Origin: Promethearchaeota archaeon | GTDB lineage: Archaea; Asgardarchaeota; Lokiarchaeia; Sigyniarchaeales; SOKP01 | DNA length: 64,000 bases | Assembly: GCA_016839745.1 (NCBI GenBank) | Contig: JAEOTS010000157.1 | Coordinates: 1 to 64,000 of the forward strand | Direction: 5' to 3' | Shown: piece after piece, positions 35,294 through 44,231 of the stretch | Layout of the letters: every line of letters begins with the position of its first letter | How positions within the stretch are numbered: position 1 is the stretch's first letter | The notes under the pieces: generated by a model | Database searches by the model: none | What the model was told of the DNA's origin: nothing | Seen by the model: the letters and a program-made list of their open reading frames with translations, nothing else | Program-made: the position numbers and the translations under genes

Positions 35294-36526
35294 CTATTTT
35301 GGTAGTTGATTGCTACTTGGGAAAATTCCAACTTTGGGGGTATTTCCATACATCTTCTCTAACTCTCTTACTAATTCTTGAAAATTAGTATGAAAAATTG
35401 TAGTATCAGGATAATAATGCAACACATCTTTTCTATTAATATTTTGAGAAAATATGCCGAACTTCTTCTTTTTCAAAACCCCTTTAAATATAACTGTATC
35501 TCCCCAATTTTTGTACAGTTTCCCACCGGTTTCTCCTAATAAGGAATGAAATCCTCTTCCTTCACTAGCCGCAGTCAAAAGTACAACCGCCCCTTCTCGC
35601 TTAATGAAATTATTTGATTTAAAAAGGAAATTAAAGCCTTTTAAAGCTTGAGATAGTTCTGTATCTTCAGGGTATAGGTTAAAGAATCCTATATCAAGAT
35701 TTAATTTGGGGGGTAAATTCGTTGAGTATACTTCTTTTGCAAATTCCATGGCCTTTCGATGTGCTTTAATAAAATCACCCGCAAAAATCCCTCCTATCTT
35801 CCTTGTCATTGTTGGTATAATATTTATGGAAAAATCTAATCCTGCTTTTTTACATGTATCCTCGATATCTTTCCTTAATTCTGTAACAATTCCCAAACCT
35901 ATTCCTATCCCTCTTACTCCTGCTTTATGATTTGCCTCAATAGTCTGAATTCCACATAATCCTGGTAGGACCACTTTAGCTCCACCTCCATAACCAGCCA
36001 AAGGATGTGGTACTACGGAACCAATAGAAATCTTTACCTCAGCATCGTAATAAGTTTTGTTTAAATAAATTGGTGTATTTTTGTGTGAATCTCCGATGTA
36101 AATAAGATTTTCATAGGGATGGTGGTTTTCTATTTTAATTTTATCAACAACCTTTTGTCCTACTTTTTTAATTGAATCTTGTCTATTCATAGGTCGATGT
36201 GCGCCAAGTGCATATATTATAGTTATATCGTCGTTTGTAATTCCAGCCGTGTTTAGTTGGTCTAGAACTATTTCTAATATAAATTCTGCGCGAATTGGTC
36301 TTGAAATATCTTCAATCGCGATTACCGCGTTGCTTTTTCCCTTTGCTATTTCCTGAATTGTAGGTGTACCAATAGGTTTACTGAAAACATTTTTGATATC
36401 TCCTTGAGAGAGTTCAAGCGTATCTTGCATCTTATAGACACATACATCCCATGCATCTGGGAATTCGAGTTGCAAATCTTTATCCCCATACCATGCTGCC
36501 CAGGGAATATTAAAAGTTCGTACCAT
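35294..36526 (-). CDS. LarA-like nickel-pincer racemase family protein (DUF2088)
   Basis: A 410-aa protein of the lactate racemase family. Characteristic segments are SNAVIAIEDISRPI, YALGAHRPMNRQDSIKKVG, the HHPYEN histidine pair and HPLAGYGGGAKVVLPGLCG, where the Lys in G-G-A-K corresponds to the residue that holds the nickel-pincer cofactor in LarA. Family members racemise or epimerise several 2-hydroxy acids and sugar acids, so the substrate may be an aldonate rather than lactate. No larB/C/E cofactor genes are in the window. It lies 57 bases upstream of the GH38-like gene on the same strand. Confidence 0.85.
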   Translation of the reverse strand: MVRTFNIPWAAWYGDKDLQLEFPDAWDVCVYKMQDTLELSQGDIKNVFSKPIGTPTIQEIAKGKSNAVIAIEDISRPIRAEFILEIVLDQLNTAGITNDDITIIYALGAHRPMNRQDSIKKVGQKVVDKIKIENHHPYENLIYIGDSHKNTPIYLNKTYYDAEVKISIGSVVPHPLAGYGGGAKVVLPGLCGIQTIEANHKAGVRGIGIGLGIVTELRKDIEDTCKKAGLDFSINIIPTMTRKIGGIFAGDFIKAHRKAMEFAKEVYSTNLPPKLNLDIGFFNLYPEDTELSQALKGFNFLFKSNNFIKREGAVVLLTAASEGRGFHSLLGETGGKLYKNWGDTVIFKGVLKKKKFGIFSQNINRKDVLHYYPDTTIFHTNFQELVRELEKMYGNTPKVGIFPSSNQLPK

Positions 36527-36618
36527 TACTAAGCTTTTCCTTTGATTATTACTTTAATATTGAATTTTGAATAATCCTTTATTAATCTAATTAACCTAGG
36601 CTTTTTGAGTGGGAATTG

Positions 36619-36649
36619 TTAGAAAAGTGCACCTTAAAGCTTTATAAAC
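36619..36649 (+). promoter_or_regulatory. Shared promoter/operator element, copy 1
   Basis: GAAAAGTGCACCTTAAA is followed by the TATA box GCTTTATAAA. The palindrome GTGCAC sits just upstream of the BRE/TATA region. The same element recurs at 37922 and 39165. This copy differs in a few bases (TTAGAAAAG and AAAGCT in place of TTCGAAAAG and AAACCT). It drives the first LVIVD-repeat gene, whose ATG is about 55 bases downstream of the TATA box. Confidence 0.75.
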
Positions 36650-36702
36650 ATTTTCTCTTAGTCATCATTATATGGTTATAATACCATAGAGATGAGATTA
36701 TT

Positions 36703-37839
36703 ATGAAGCCAAAAATTTTAGTTGTCTTTTATCCCCTAATCCTGTTTATATTTATTTATCCTACAAGCTACAGCGTTGCTGCAGAAAGTAATACTGAATA
36801 CTTAATCCTGGAACAAGTTAGTCAGATAAATACAGGGGAAGGTACATTTTATGTGGAAATAAAAGAAAACATCGCATATGTTTCTGACTTGACTTATAGA
36901 GGATTAAAGGTTATCAATGTTAGCAATCCTTCAGAGCCAGAAATAATAAGCCAATATAGGGATAATAGTTCTTTTGAGATCCCTCACATATTCTATATCC
37001 AGGGGGATATTTTATTTCTAGGAGATCATACTGATGGATTAGAAATTTACAACATTAGCGATCCTGCACATCTTCAAAAAATAGGTGATTGGTGGATTGA
37101 AGGTGTTACTGATGATGTTATTGTTGTAGATGATATTGCTTACACTGTAAGTTGGGATGAAGGGTTAAGAATAGTCAATGTTAGTGATTTTTCAAGTCCA
37201 TCTTTAATAGCTACTTATATTACTGAAAATAAAACTTACCCGCGCGTTCATCTAATAAAAGATTATATCTACATTTATGAAATAGGATTAACGGGCTCAA
37301 AAATGAAAATTATTAATATAAGTAATCCCAATACCCCTACAAGAGTGGGAGAGTATATGTGTGAAGCATTAGCTATTGATATAATTGGCGATATAGCTTA
37401 TATTGCAGCTGGGGTTCAGGGGTTTATCACTCTTAACATTAGTGATCCGTTAAAACCTACCGAGTTAGGGCATTATGAGCCTGGAGGAATAATAGGAGGA
37501 GTAGATATAGAGGGAGATCTAGCTTTCATTACAGATGGAGATCAAAGAAGGTTAATCGTACTCAATATAAGTGACCCTACAAAACCTACATTCCTTCAGC
37601 AATGTGGCAACTTCCATACTGCTTTTGATGTTTGTGTATTCGATAATTATGCCTACCTAGCTGATTTTCAAGAGGGTCTTAGAATCATACAAATTTGGGG
37701 AGATCAGCAGGATGATAATCAAAAAGATAAACCAATAGTAATAGGGTATGATAATGCTCTTGGAATTTTATTCCTAATGATGTTTACCTGTGGGATGATA
37801 ATTATCGTTTTCAATAAAAACAAAAACCGAAATGATTAA
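36703..37839 (+). CDS. LVIVD-repeat beta-propeller surface protein
   Basis: A 378-aa secreted and anchored protein. Residues 1-27 are a signal peptide (ILVVFYPLILFIFIYPTSYS), and a single C-terminal helix (ALGILFLMMFTCGMIIIVF) with a basic tail anchors it in the membrane. Between them are six repeats of about 45 residues centred on motifs such as VINVSNPSEP, YNISDPAHL, INISNPNTPTRVGEY and LNISDPLKPTELGHY, which form a beta-propeller. Such proteins sit on the archaeal cell surface; ligands are unknown. It shares its promoter type and architecture with the next gene. Confidence 0.88.
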   Translation: MKPKILVVFYPLILFIFIYPTSYSVAAESNTEYLILEQVSQINTGEGTFYVEIKENIAYVSDLTYRGLKVINVSNPSEPEIISQYRDNSSFEIPHIFYIQGDILFLGDHTDGLEIYNISDPAHLQKIGDWWIEGVTDDVIVVDDIAYTVSWDEGLRIVNVSDFSSPSLIATYITENKTYPRVHLIKDYIYIYEIGLTGSKMKIINISNPNTPTRVGEYMCEALAIDIIGDIAYIAAGVQGFITLNISDPLKPTELGHYEPGGIIGGVDIEGDLAFITDGDQRRLIVLNISDPTKPTFLQQCGNFHTAFDVCVFDNYAYLADFQEGLRIIQIWGDQQDDNQKDKPIVIGYDNALGILFLMMFTCGMIIIVFNKNKNRND

Positions 37840-37921
37840 TCATTAGTTGAAATGTAGAAATTCATAATCTTACACTTTTTTTTATTCAAACTTTCTCTAT
37901 TGCTTTTGTTATTCTCTTTAT

Positions 37922-37954
37922 TGTTCGAAAAGTGCACCTTAAACCTTTATAAAT
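37922..37954 (+). promoter_or_regulatory. Shared promoter/operator element, copy 2
   Basis: TGTTCGAAAAGTGCACCTTA is followed by AACCTTTATAAATAAAAT. It is almost identical to copy 3 for about 55 bases, including the TTTCTTATTTT stretch and AAGTAA beyond the TATA box. The central GTGCAC is a perfect 6-bp palindrome. It precedes the second LVIVD gene by about 70 bases. Confidence 0.8.
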
Positions 37955-38024
37955 AAAATAATTTCTTATTTTTTAAGTAATCTTTCAAAAATTAAAATAA
38001 GCACTCAAAGATAAGTAAAGAAAA

Positions 38025-39125
38025 ATGAGTTCAAAGAAACCTTGCTTAAAGAAATTTCTCTTTATAATTATAGTATTTTTTATGGTTTTATCAAACGGTT
38101 ATAAAGTATATGCTGATTTAAATATATATCCACAAAAGATCGGACAATTTGATACTGTATTCGCCTGGGATGTTGTTCTAATCGATGATATAGCCTATGT
38201 TGGGGGAAATGAAGAGGGGTTACAAATTATTGATGTTTCTGATCCTCGAAATCCAACCGAGTTGGGTCACCTTGACCTCGGAGTAACTCACAGTATCGAT
38301 GTTCTCAATGGAGTCGCTTATTTAGCGAATTATTTTAGTGGTTTGCATATAGTCAATATATCAAATCCATTAAATCCTACAAAGATAAGTGATTTCTATG
38401 ATGGAGGACACGTTTCTGATGTTGTTACTGCTGGGGATCTCGTTTATTTATTGAGTTTGGAAAATGGACTAGAAATTATTAATTGTAGCAATATTAGACA
38501 TCCGGTTAAGATTGGTGAATATAATGATGGAGGAACTCCAAACAGGGTTTTTATTAATGAGGATTTAGCGTATATAGCAGATTATCATGCGGGGCTTGAA
38601 ATAATCAACATTTCAGATCCGTTCAATCCTTTCGAAATCGGAGGATACTTTAATGGGGAGGGAGCGTATAGTGTTAAGGTCGTAGAGAATATTGCTTATC
38701 TGAGTTACAGTTCAAAAGGTTTAGAGATCTTGGATGTGAGCGATCCATTCCATCCGATCACTTTAGGATCATTCAATAATGGAGGTAACGTATACTTTTC
38801 ATTCATTTTAGATGATCTAGCTTTCCTATCAGACGATAATGATGGGCTTGAAATCGTTAATATAAGTGATCCCTCTAATCCTTGGAAGATAAGCGGATTT
38901 AATGATGGAGGACACACAAGAAATCTCTTTATTGATAATAATTTAGTGTTTTTAACTGATTTAGATGATGGATTAGAAATAATCGAATTTACAAATGCAC
39001 CTCCACCTCAAAATCCTAATTTACCTCCACCTCAAAATCCAAATTTCATAATCCCGGTTATTATCATAGTTATTACTACAGGTTTAGTCACATTGATTAT
39101 TATTATATATAAATATAAAAAATAG
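38025..39125 (+). CDS. LVIVD-repeat beta-propeller surface protein (paralogue)
   Basis: A 366-aa paralogue of the upstream gene: signal peptide (FLFIIIVFFMVLSNGYKVYA), six to seven propeller repeats (IIDVSDPRNPTELGHL, VNISNPLNPTKISDF, INISDPFNPFEIGGYF, VNISDPSNPWKISGF), a tandem PPPQNPNL linker and one membrane helix (PVIIIVITTGLVTLIIIIY). The repeats carry a characteristic NDGG turn (FNDGGHTR). It probably arose by duplication of the neighbouring gene. Both would display a propeller on the outer face of the membrane. The ATG follows AAAGA-type purines without a clear ribosome binding site. Confidence 0.88.
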   Translation: MSSKKPCLKKFLFIIIVFFMVLSNGYKVYADLNIYPQKIGQFDTVFAWDVVLIDDIAYVGGNEEGLQIIDVSDPRNPTELGHLDLGVTHSIDVLNGVAYLANYFSGLHIVNISNPLNPTKISDFYDGGHVSDVVTAGDLVYLLSLENGLEIINCSNIRHPVKIGEYNDGGTPNRVFINEDLAYIADYHAGLEIINISDPFNPFEIGGYFNGEGAYSVKVVENIAYLSYSSKGLEILDVSDPFHPITLGSFNNGGNVYFSFILDDLAFLSDDNDGLEIVNISDPSNPWKISGFNDGGHTRNLFIDNNLVFLTDLDDGLEIIEFTNAPPPQNPNLPPPQNPNFIIPVIIIVITTGLVTLIIIIYKYKK

Positions 39126-39164
39126 AATAATTATATATTACTTAATGTAACTAGCCACAGCTTT

Positions 39165-39198
39165 TGTTCGAAAAGTGCACCTTAAACCTTTATAAATA
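39165..39198 (+). promoter_or_regulatory. Shared promoter/operator element, copy 3
   Basis: TGTTCGAAAAGTGCACCTTA then AACCTTTATAAATAAAAT, followed by TTTCTTATTTT, matching copy 2 nearly base for base. It lies about 50 bases before the ICMT-like gene and thus also controls the membrane HTH gene that follows without a gap. An autoregulated operon is a simple reading. Confidence 0.8.
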
Positions 39199-39249
39199 AA
39201 ATTGTTTCTTATTTTATAAGTAAAATTTGTGTTTTGAAGGTTTTTATGA

Positions 39250-39843
39250 ATGTGTCTAAAAAGAAATGAAATCAAAATTAAATTAAGCTCGATTCTAACT
39301 AGCATCTCCTCTCTATTAATTTTGTTTCTGCAATATGTCCCTTGTACTGCAATATGGTTTGGTATAATGAGCGTTCCATTAATATCGTATTTAGTATGGT
39401 TTTTTCAAGACCCTAACATTCTATTATGCGACTTGAGATTCTTAATCGGGGCCCAAGGATTCTATGTTGTCTTATTCGGATTAATGTTATACATATACAG
39501 TTTGATCTATCAATTATCACACAGAGGGCGACTAATTACAAAAGGTCCATATAGGATAATAAGACATCCCCAATATCTAGCCTTTATTATTATGACATTA
39601 GGGATGACAATAGTGGCATTTCAGACATCCCCAATTTTTGAATTCCCAGTTTCCTATGAAAATCGATTTAACATTTTATTTATAATTTGGATAGGTGAAG
39701 TAGTAGCTTACATTTTATTGGGGAAGATCGAAGAATTTGCATTAAAAGCTAAATATGGAGATGAATTTCTAGAGTATAAAAATAGAGTAGCTTTTATTAT
39801 TCCATTCTTAAAAATACAAGGTAACAAAATAAATAAAGCGTAA
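39250..39843 (+). CDS. ICMT/PEMT-like membrane methyltransferase
   Basis: A 197-aa integral membrane protein with about five helices. The C-terminal catalytic signature of isoprenylcysteine carboxyl methyltransferases and phospholipid N-methyltransferases is clear: RGRLITKGPYRIIRHPQYLA, followed by two helices and EEFALKAKYGDEFLEYKNRV (the E-x-x-L-x-x-x-F/Y-G-x-x-Y-x-x-Y pattern). It may methylate prenyl-cysteines or lipids. It is the first gene of a two-gene operon with a membrane-bound HTH regulator and uses the third copy of the shared promoter. Confidence 0.85.
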   Translation: MCLKRNEIKIKLSSILTSISSLLILFLQYVPCTAIWFGIMSVPLISYLVWFFQDPNILLCDLRFLIGAQGFYVVLFGLMLYIYSLIYQLSHRGRLITKGPYRIIRHPQYLAFIIMTLGMTIVAFQTSPIFEFPVSYENRFNILFIIWIGEVVAYILLGKIEEFALKAKYGDEFLEYKNRVAFIIPFLKIQGNKINKA

Positions 39844-40584
39844 TTGATAAAAAGACCAAAAATGTCGAATATCATTATACAATCAAGAAAGTTCAGACGG
39901 AATTTCATAATTAAATTAATTCTTTTTATTTTTTCTCTTGTTCTCCTATCAGGAATATCGTTCTGGATAATCAAATTGTATGAAGAAGATGTATTCGATC
40001 TTGATATAAAAGCGCTTAGGTCATTTTTAACATATCTATTAATACCAACTATTGCTTTTGTATTAACACTCACAGCTCTTTCAATACAAGAATATAGAGA
40101 CTATTTTATTCGACGGAGCTATATTAATGAAGGGAGATCCTATCTAACTCTCGCGGATATATTCCAAAACGAAAATCGTTTAAATATCCTAAGACAAATC
40201 CTTAATAATCCTGGAATTCATCACAATGAACTCCTCCGAAGCTGTGATTTGAAAAAAGGTCAATTGCAATGGCATATAGATACATTATTAAAGTATAGCA
40301 TTATTAAAAAGGAAATATACGGACAATACACAATTTATTTTCCTGTCACATCATCAGCAGAAGCAATCGAAGCCTTTAAAAATCAATTTACTAAATCAAA
40401 AACTACTCTAGAAATATTGAACATAATTAGGAAAAGGCCTGGAATTAATTCTGCCGAGATTTCCCGCATTCTAAATCGTTCTCGTAATTCGATCAAATAT
40501 CATATTGATAAATTGGTTGAAAAACACCTAATAAGGTTAGAGAAGAAAGGGCGTAACATCGAATTATATCTATTATATCCATAA
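39844..40584 (+). CDS. Membrane-anchored double winged-helix regulator
   Basis: A 246-aa protein. Two hydrophobic helices lie near residues 23-46 and 60-83, followed by two winged-helix domains. The first (NENRLNILRQILNNPGIHHN, ELLRSCDLKKGQLQWHIDTL) and the second (LEILNIIRKRPGINSAEISR, SRNSIKYHIDKLVEKHLI) have the H-x-D-x-L recognition-helix pattern of ArsR/IclR-like archaeal regulators. The start is TTG directly after the upstream stop, or ATG at 39862. It is the obvious candidate to bind the GTGCAC promoter element that controls it and the LVIVD genes. Confidence 0.8.
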   Translation: MIKRPKMSNIIIQSRKFRRNFIIKLILFIFSLVLLSGISFWIIKLYEEDVFDLDIKALRSFLTYLLIPTIAFVLTLTALSIQEYRDYFIRRSYINEGRSYLTLADIFQNENRLNILRQILNNPGIHHNELLRSCDLKKGQLQWHIDTLLKYSIIKKEIYGQYTIYFPVTSSAEAIEAFKNQFTKSKTTLEILNIIRKRPGINSAEISRILNRSRNSIKYHIDKLVEKHLIRLEKKGRNIELYLLYP

Positions 40585-40736
40585 GAGAATCCAGTAAAAA
40601 ACGAAGGAAGAGAATTTCATCATTACAACTTTAGTAAAATTAATTTGATAATTGAGTTATTATTACATATTAAATTTAAATAAAAAGAAATTTAATTTAC
40701 AATAGTAATAAAATCGTTGAATTGGTGATATCTAAA

Positions 40737-41087
40737 ATGGCAGATTTAGAAAAATCAAAAAAAATATTTGGAATTATATGGATTCCTATTTTAATATTTT
40801 TATGGATTGCTTTTCCTTTCTTTCCGGGAGACATCTTCTTTTGGATGTGGCTGGCTATAATTTGGAGTATAATCGGCGGAGTAATAGGCACGATATTTTT
40901 CATGAGCGAGAGTAAAAGAAATGAAAAACTAATTGGGACTATTTGGGCAGTTATATTAGTGATTTTATGGGTTTTTTACCCGTACTTCCCTGGTGATGTA
41001 TTGGCTTGGATGTTGACTGCGATAATTTGGAGCATCATCGGCTGTGTCTTAGCTATAAGCCTATTTTTTCTCAAAAGAAAGAAATAA
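40737..41087 (+). CDS. Small membrane protein made of two tandem repeats
   Basis: GGTGAT seven bases before ATG 40737 sets the start (116 aa); the track start at 40722 is upstream of the ribosome binding site. The protein consists of two homologous halves of about 50 residues: KKIFGIIWIPILIFLWIAFP with FFPGDIFFWMWLAIIWSIIGG, and EKLIGTIWAVILVILWVFYP with YFPGDVLAWMLTAIIWSIIGC. Each half has two helices around an F-P-G-D turn. Function is unknown; a similar duplicated four-helix layout is seen in small transporters and 2TM-domain proteins. Confidence 0.7.
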   Translation: MADLEKSKKIFGIIWIPILIFLWIAFPFFPGDIFFWMWLAIIWSIIGGVIGTIFFMSESKRNEKLIGTIWAVILVILWVFYPYFPGDVLAWMLTAIIWSIIGCVLAISLFFLKRKK

Positions 41088-41182
41088 TTAAAGAAAACAG
41101 ATTATTTATCTCATCTTTAAATTAAATTCCTTTTTTTTTGATTTAACATTAACTATTCCTCCACATAGTAGAGATATTAAAA

Positions 41183-42064
41183 CTAGCTAGTAAGTAGTTT
41201 TGGAAATCGTTGTTTCATTGAAAGTTCTTTCTGGATTATTTCATCAAGTAATTCTTCTCTTTCTTTACCAGACAGTATTTCTAACTTCCGTATTTTTAAT
41301 GGATCAACTTTTTCTCTTAATACATTAATCTCTTTCACTGTTGGAGGATTTGTCTCTTGAACCTTCTCAGGGATGACCAAATCAAACCCGGTTGATTTTT
41401 TAACATTATCAATATCAACGCCAGGATGAATTGATACTAACCGCATACGCTTGGTTTTTTCGTCAAAATCCAAATATGCTAAATTAGAAACCATTGATTG
41501 TGGTCCTGCTCCACCACATATAGAATTTTTACCATCAAGGAACCCCACTCCGGAAATAAAATCTAATTTTTCGGTTGGAACAAATGTTCGTGAATCGTGA
41601 CGAGGTGTATACAGGAAAGATCCTCGAGTGTAAAACATACTAAAGTCAGCTATCCCCGCACAACCCGGTAATCTTATTTTTGGTTTGTTGTAGTCTCCAA
41701 TACAAATATTATTCGTGTTACCGTATTGATCTACTTGTGCCGGTCTAAAGAACTCAATGGTAGTAAGTTTATCTGAAGGAAGGGACTCTAACGTGCATTC
41801 CCCAGAATTTTGAAAGCGATAGGCTCTAGCAGTATTCATTTCTAAATAGAGTAAAGAAACTTGGCGAGGTTCGTCGACAAAAGTATTACCCATAATATAA
41901 TGAAATATAGCATTTGGTGCGTGGGTCATTTTTGCCAAAGTGAATGCCGCCCATACGCAAGGAGTCGCCACTCCGACAATCATTACATCATCATTTCGAA
42001 CTTCCCTTGCCATTAAAACTGTTATCATTTCATCAATGGTATAATCTTTAGAAGAATCACTCAA
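41183..42064 (-). CDS. CoA-transferase subunit beta (IpdB/GctB-like)
   Basis: A 293-aa protein of CoA-transferase family I, beta type: VLMAREVRNDDVMIVGVATP, NAIFHYIMGNTFVD, EFFRPAQVDQYGNTNNICIG and LPGCAGIADFSMF, with SGVGFLDGKN before the C-terminal SIHPGVDIDNVKKSTGFDL. It should form a heterotetramer with the alpha subunit, which is encoded 3.9 kb away at 45967-46809 on the same strand, with threonine genes between. Related proteins act in ring-opening of steroid CoA esters or on glutaconate/3-oxoacids. Start is TTG with GTGGAT upstream. Confidence 0.85.
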   Translation of the reverse strand: MSDSSKDYTIDEMITVLMAREVRNDDVMIVGVATPCVWAAFTLAKMTHAPNAIFHYIMGNTFVDEPRQVSLLYLEMNTARAYRFQNSGECTLESLPSDKLTTIEFFRPAQVDQYGNTNNICIGDYNKPKIRLPGCAGIADFSMFYTRGSFLYTPRHDSRTFVPTEKLDFISGVGFLDGKNSICGGAGPQSMVSNLAYLDFDEKTKRMRLVSIHPGVDIDNVKKSTGFDLVIPEKVQETNPPTVKEINVLREKVDPLKIRKLEILSGKEREELLDEIIQKELSMKQRFPKLLTS

Positions 42065-42226
42065 TAATTATCCACTTACAGGAGAGTATTTTTTTAATCG
42101 AGAATTTTAGTATTATATTTATTTGGGAGATAGAAAACATTTAAGATTTTCTAAGAGTCCAAATAATCGTAAAAGTGTTGAAAAAAGTAAAAATTGAAAA
42201 ATTATTTGATATTTATCTAAGTAATT

Positions 42227-42838
42227 ATGTACATTGTCTGTTTTGATTTAGAGGGCGTTTTTACTCCTGAAGTATGGATTGCGGTAAGTAAAGCTACTGG
42301 AATTGATGATCTTAAATTAACTACCCGAGATATCTCTGATTATGATGTCCTTATGAAAAATCGAATCACAATACTGAAAAAAAATAACATAACTCTTAAA
42401 GATATTCAAGAAATAATATCGAATATGGATCTATTACCTGGTGCGAAAGAGTTTTTAGATTATATTCGAACTGTAGCACAATTTGTTATTGTAACCGATA
42501 GCTTTATCGAATTTGTAATGCCTTTTATGAAGAAATTGGGATTTCCTACTTGTTTTTGTCACAATCTAGAAACTAATGACGAAGGTCTAATAATTGATTA
42601 TAAAATTCGAACTAGTGAGATGAAAAAAAAGACAGTTTTGGCTCTAAAAAAATTAAATTACGAAGTGATAGCAGCAGGGGATTCGTACAACGATGTTTCT
42701 ATGTTATTAGAAGCAAAACATGGTATTCTGTTTAGACCTCCAAAAAATGTTGTTGAACAATTTCCAGAACTCCCGGTTGTTAATGAATATGATGAATTAA
42801 AAGATATGATTTCTAAATATTTAGAATCTTCTTATTAA
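42227..42838 (+). CDS. thrH: ThrH-type phosphoserine phosphatase/homoserine phosphotransferase
   Basis: A 203-aa HAD protein whose pattern matches Pseudomonas ThrH closely: FDLEGVFTPEVWIAV (nucleophile Asp and acid/base position occupied as D-L-E), TTRDISDYDVLMKNRI, IVTDSFIEF (motif II), and AAGDSYNDVSMLLEAKHGIL (motif III/IV). ThrH hydrolyses phosphoserine and can pass the phosphate to homoserine. It lies tail-to-tail with threonine synthase and close to homoserine dehydrogenase, so it probably supplies homoserine phosphate in place of the absent ThrB kinase. Confidence 0.9.
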   Translation: MYIVCFDLEGVFTPEVWIAVSKATGIDDLKLTTRDISDYDVLMKNRITILKKNNITLKDIQEIISNMDLLPGAKEFLDYIRTVAQFVIVTDSFIEFVMPFMKKLGFPTCFCHNLETNDEGLIIDYKIRTSEMKKKTVLALKKLNYEVIAAGDSYNDVSMLLEAKHGILFRPPKNVVEQFPELPVVNEYDELKDMISKYLESSY

Positions 42839-42854
42839 GTTATAATCAATAGCT

Positions 42855-44213
42855 CTAATCTTGAAACTCTTTTAATAAAAATTCTTTAAAGTCTGAATAA
42901 TTACTAATTTTTTTAGGGTTTGGAAACTCGGGCTTGTCCTGTATTAACTTCAAGGATTGTGGCATTTCTGGAATGATATTGATTAAATTTATTATATCTT
43001 TAGGAAATTTTGAAGGATTAGCAGTTTCAAAGGTAATTGATTTCACATCATTATTTTTCGGATAATTATTACGATAGTTCTGGAGTGCAGCCCATCCAAC
43101 AGCTCCGTGAGGTTCTATTATTTTCTTATATTCCTTATAAAAATTTACAATTGTTTCTTTAGTTAATTCATCGCTTATGGAATACGAAACGATATCTTTA
43201 CGAAGTTCCTCCATATTTGGCATTCTATGTATTAGCCCTTTCTCGTCTATTTGACCTCCATAAAGATCAAATATTCTTGCTAAGTTGGAAGGATGACCAA
43301 CATTCATTGCATTAGATATGCAATTTATCGATGGTTCGACTTTAGTATAAACTCCCGTCCTTAGAAATGTTGGAAATTCGTTGTTTTCATTAACGGCTGA
43401 GATAAATTTCTTAATAGGAAGGCCCATTTTCTTAGCAATTAATCCTCCAGTAAGATTTCCGAAATTTCCTGAAGGAACTGAGAATATAACCTCTTCGTTC
43501 TTTTTATCAATAATTCTGGAGCAACTCCAAAAATAATAGAGTGTTTGAGGTACCAATCTTCCAAAATTTATAGAATTCGCGGATGATAAATTAATATGAC
43601 TCAGCTCTTTATCAGCGAAAGCAGTTTTTACTAGCCTTTGACAATCGTCAAATTTACCTTTAATACCAAGAGCACTTACATTTTCACCTAGCGTCGTCAT
43701 TTGTTTTCTTTGTAAAATACTAATCTCATTTTTAGGATACAAGACGACAACTTTAATTCTAGACATTTTATAAAATGCTTGAGCAACAGCTCCTCCAGTA
43801 TCTCCTGAGGTCGCCGTTAAAATTGTTATATTCTTGTTGTCGATTTCAAGAAAATGTTCCATTATTCTAGCTAACATTCTAGCTCCAAAATCTTTGAAGC
43901 TACTTGTAGGACCCCGATCTAAATAACAGATGTAATCATTATTTGCAATCCTTTCTAAAGGGATATTAAAATTTAAGGCATTGTTAACGATTTGCTGAAG
44001 TTTCTCTTCCGATATAATATTTCCAATGAATTTTAAAATAACTTTAATAGCGATATCAGGAAAATTCATGTATTTAAACGATTCAATCGTTTCATCAGTT
44101 AAGGTAGGAACGCTATTTAACATATATAAGCCATTGTCTAAAGCTTGACCTTTTAAAACTACATTTTTGAAATCTACATCTGAGGAATTATAATTTGTGG
44201 AGTGAAAACTCGT
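42855..44213 (-). CDS. thrC: Threonine synthase (likely ACG start, 30 residues upstream of track start)
   Basis: A PLP enzyme that makes threonine from homoserine phosphate. The active lysine is in YLDRGPTSSFKDFGARM. The track ATG at 44123 is internal: the frame continues upstream as SFHSTNYNSSDVDFKNVVLK and GQALDNGLYM, which matches the conserved N-terminus (M-x-x-x-S-T-x-G ... D-G-G-L-Y) of the family. No ATG, GTG or TTG is available; GAGGT followed seven bases later by ACG at 44213 is the apparent start (452 aa). The gene follows homoserine dehydrogenase by 18 bases in the same frame. Confidence 0.9.
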   Translation of the reverse strand, partial: TSFHSTNYNSSDVDFKNVVLKGQALDNGLYMLNSVPTLTDETIESFKYMNFPDIAIKVILKFIGNIISEEKLQQIVNNALNFNIPLERIANNDYICYLDRGPTSSFKDFGARMLARIMEHFLEIDNKNITILTATSGDTGGAVAQAFYKMSRIKVVVLYPKNEISILQRKQMTTLGENVSALGIKGKFDDCQRLVKTAFADKELSHINLSSANSINFGRLVPQTLYYFWSCSRIIDKKNEEVIFSVPSGNFGNLTGGLIAKKMGLPIKKFISAVNENNEFPTFLRTGVYTKVEPSINCISNAMNVGHPSNLARIFDLYGGQIDEKGLIHRMPNMEELRKDIVSYSISDELTKETIVNFYKEYKKIIEPHGAVGWAALQNYRNNYPKNNDVKSITFETANPSKFPKDIINLINIIPEMPQSLKLIQDKPEFPNPKKISNYSDFKEFLLKEFQD

Positions 44214-44231
44214 ATCAAATACCTCTTCTTC

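Noticed and set aside
36619-39198. CRISPR-like or transposon repeats
   Set aside because: The three copies are 1.2-1.3 kb apart, always directly before genes, and contain a TATA box; they are promoter elements.
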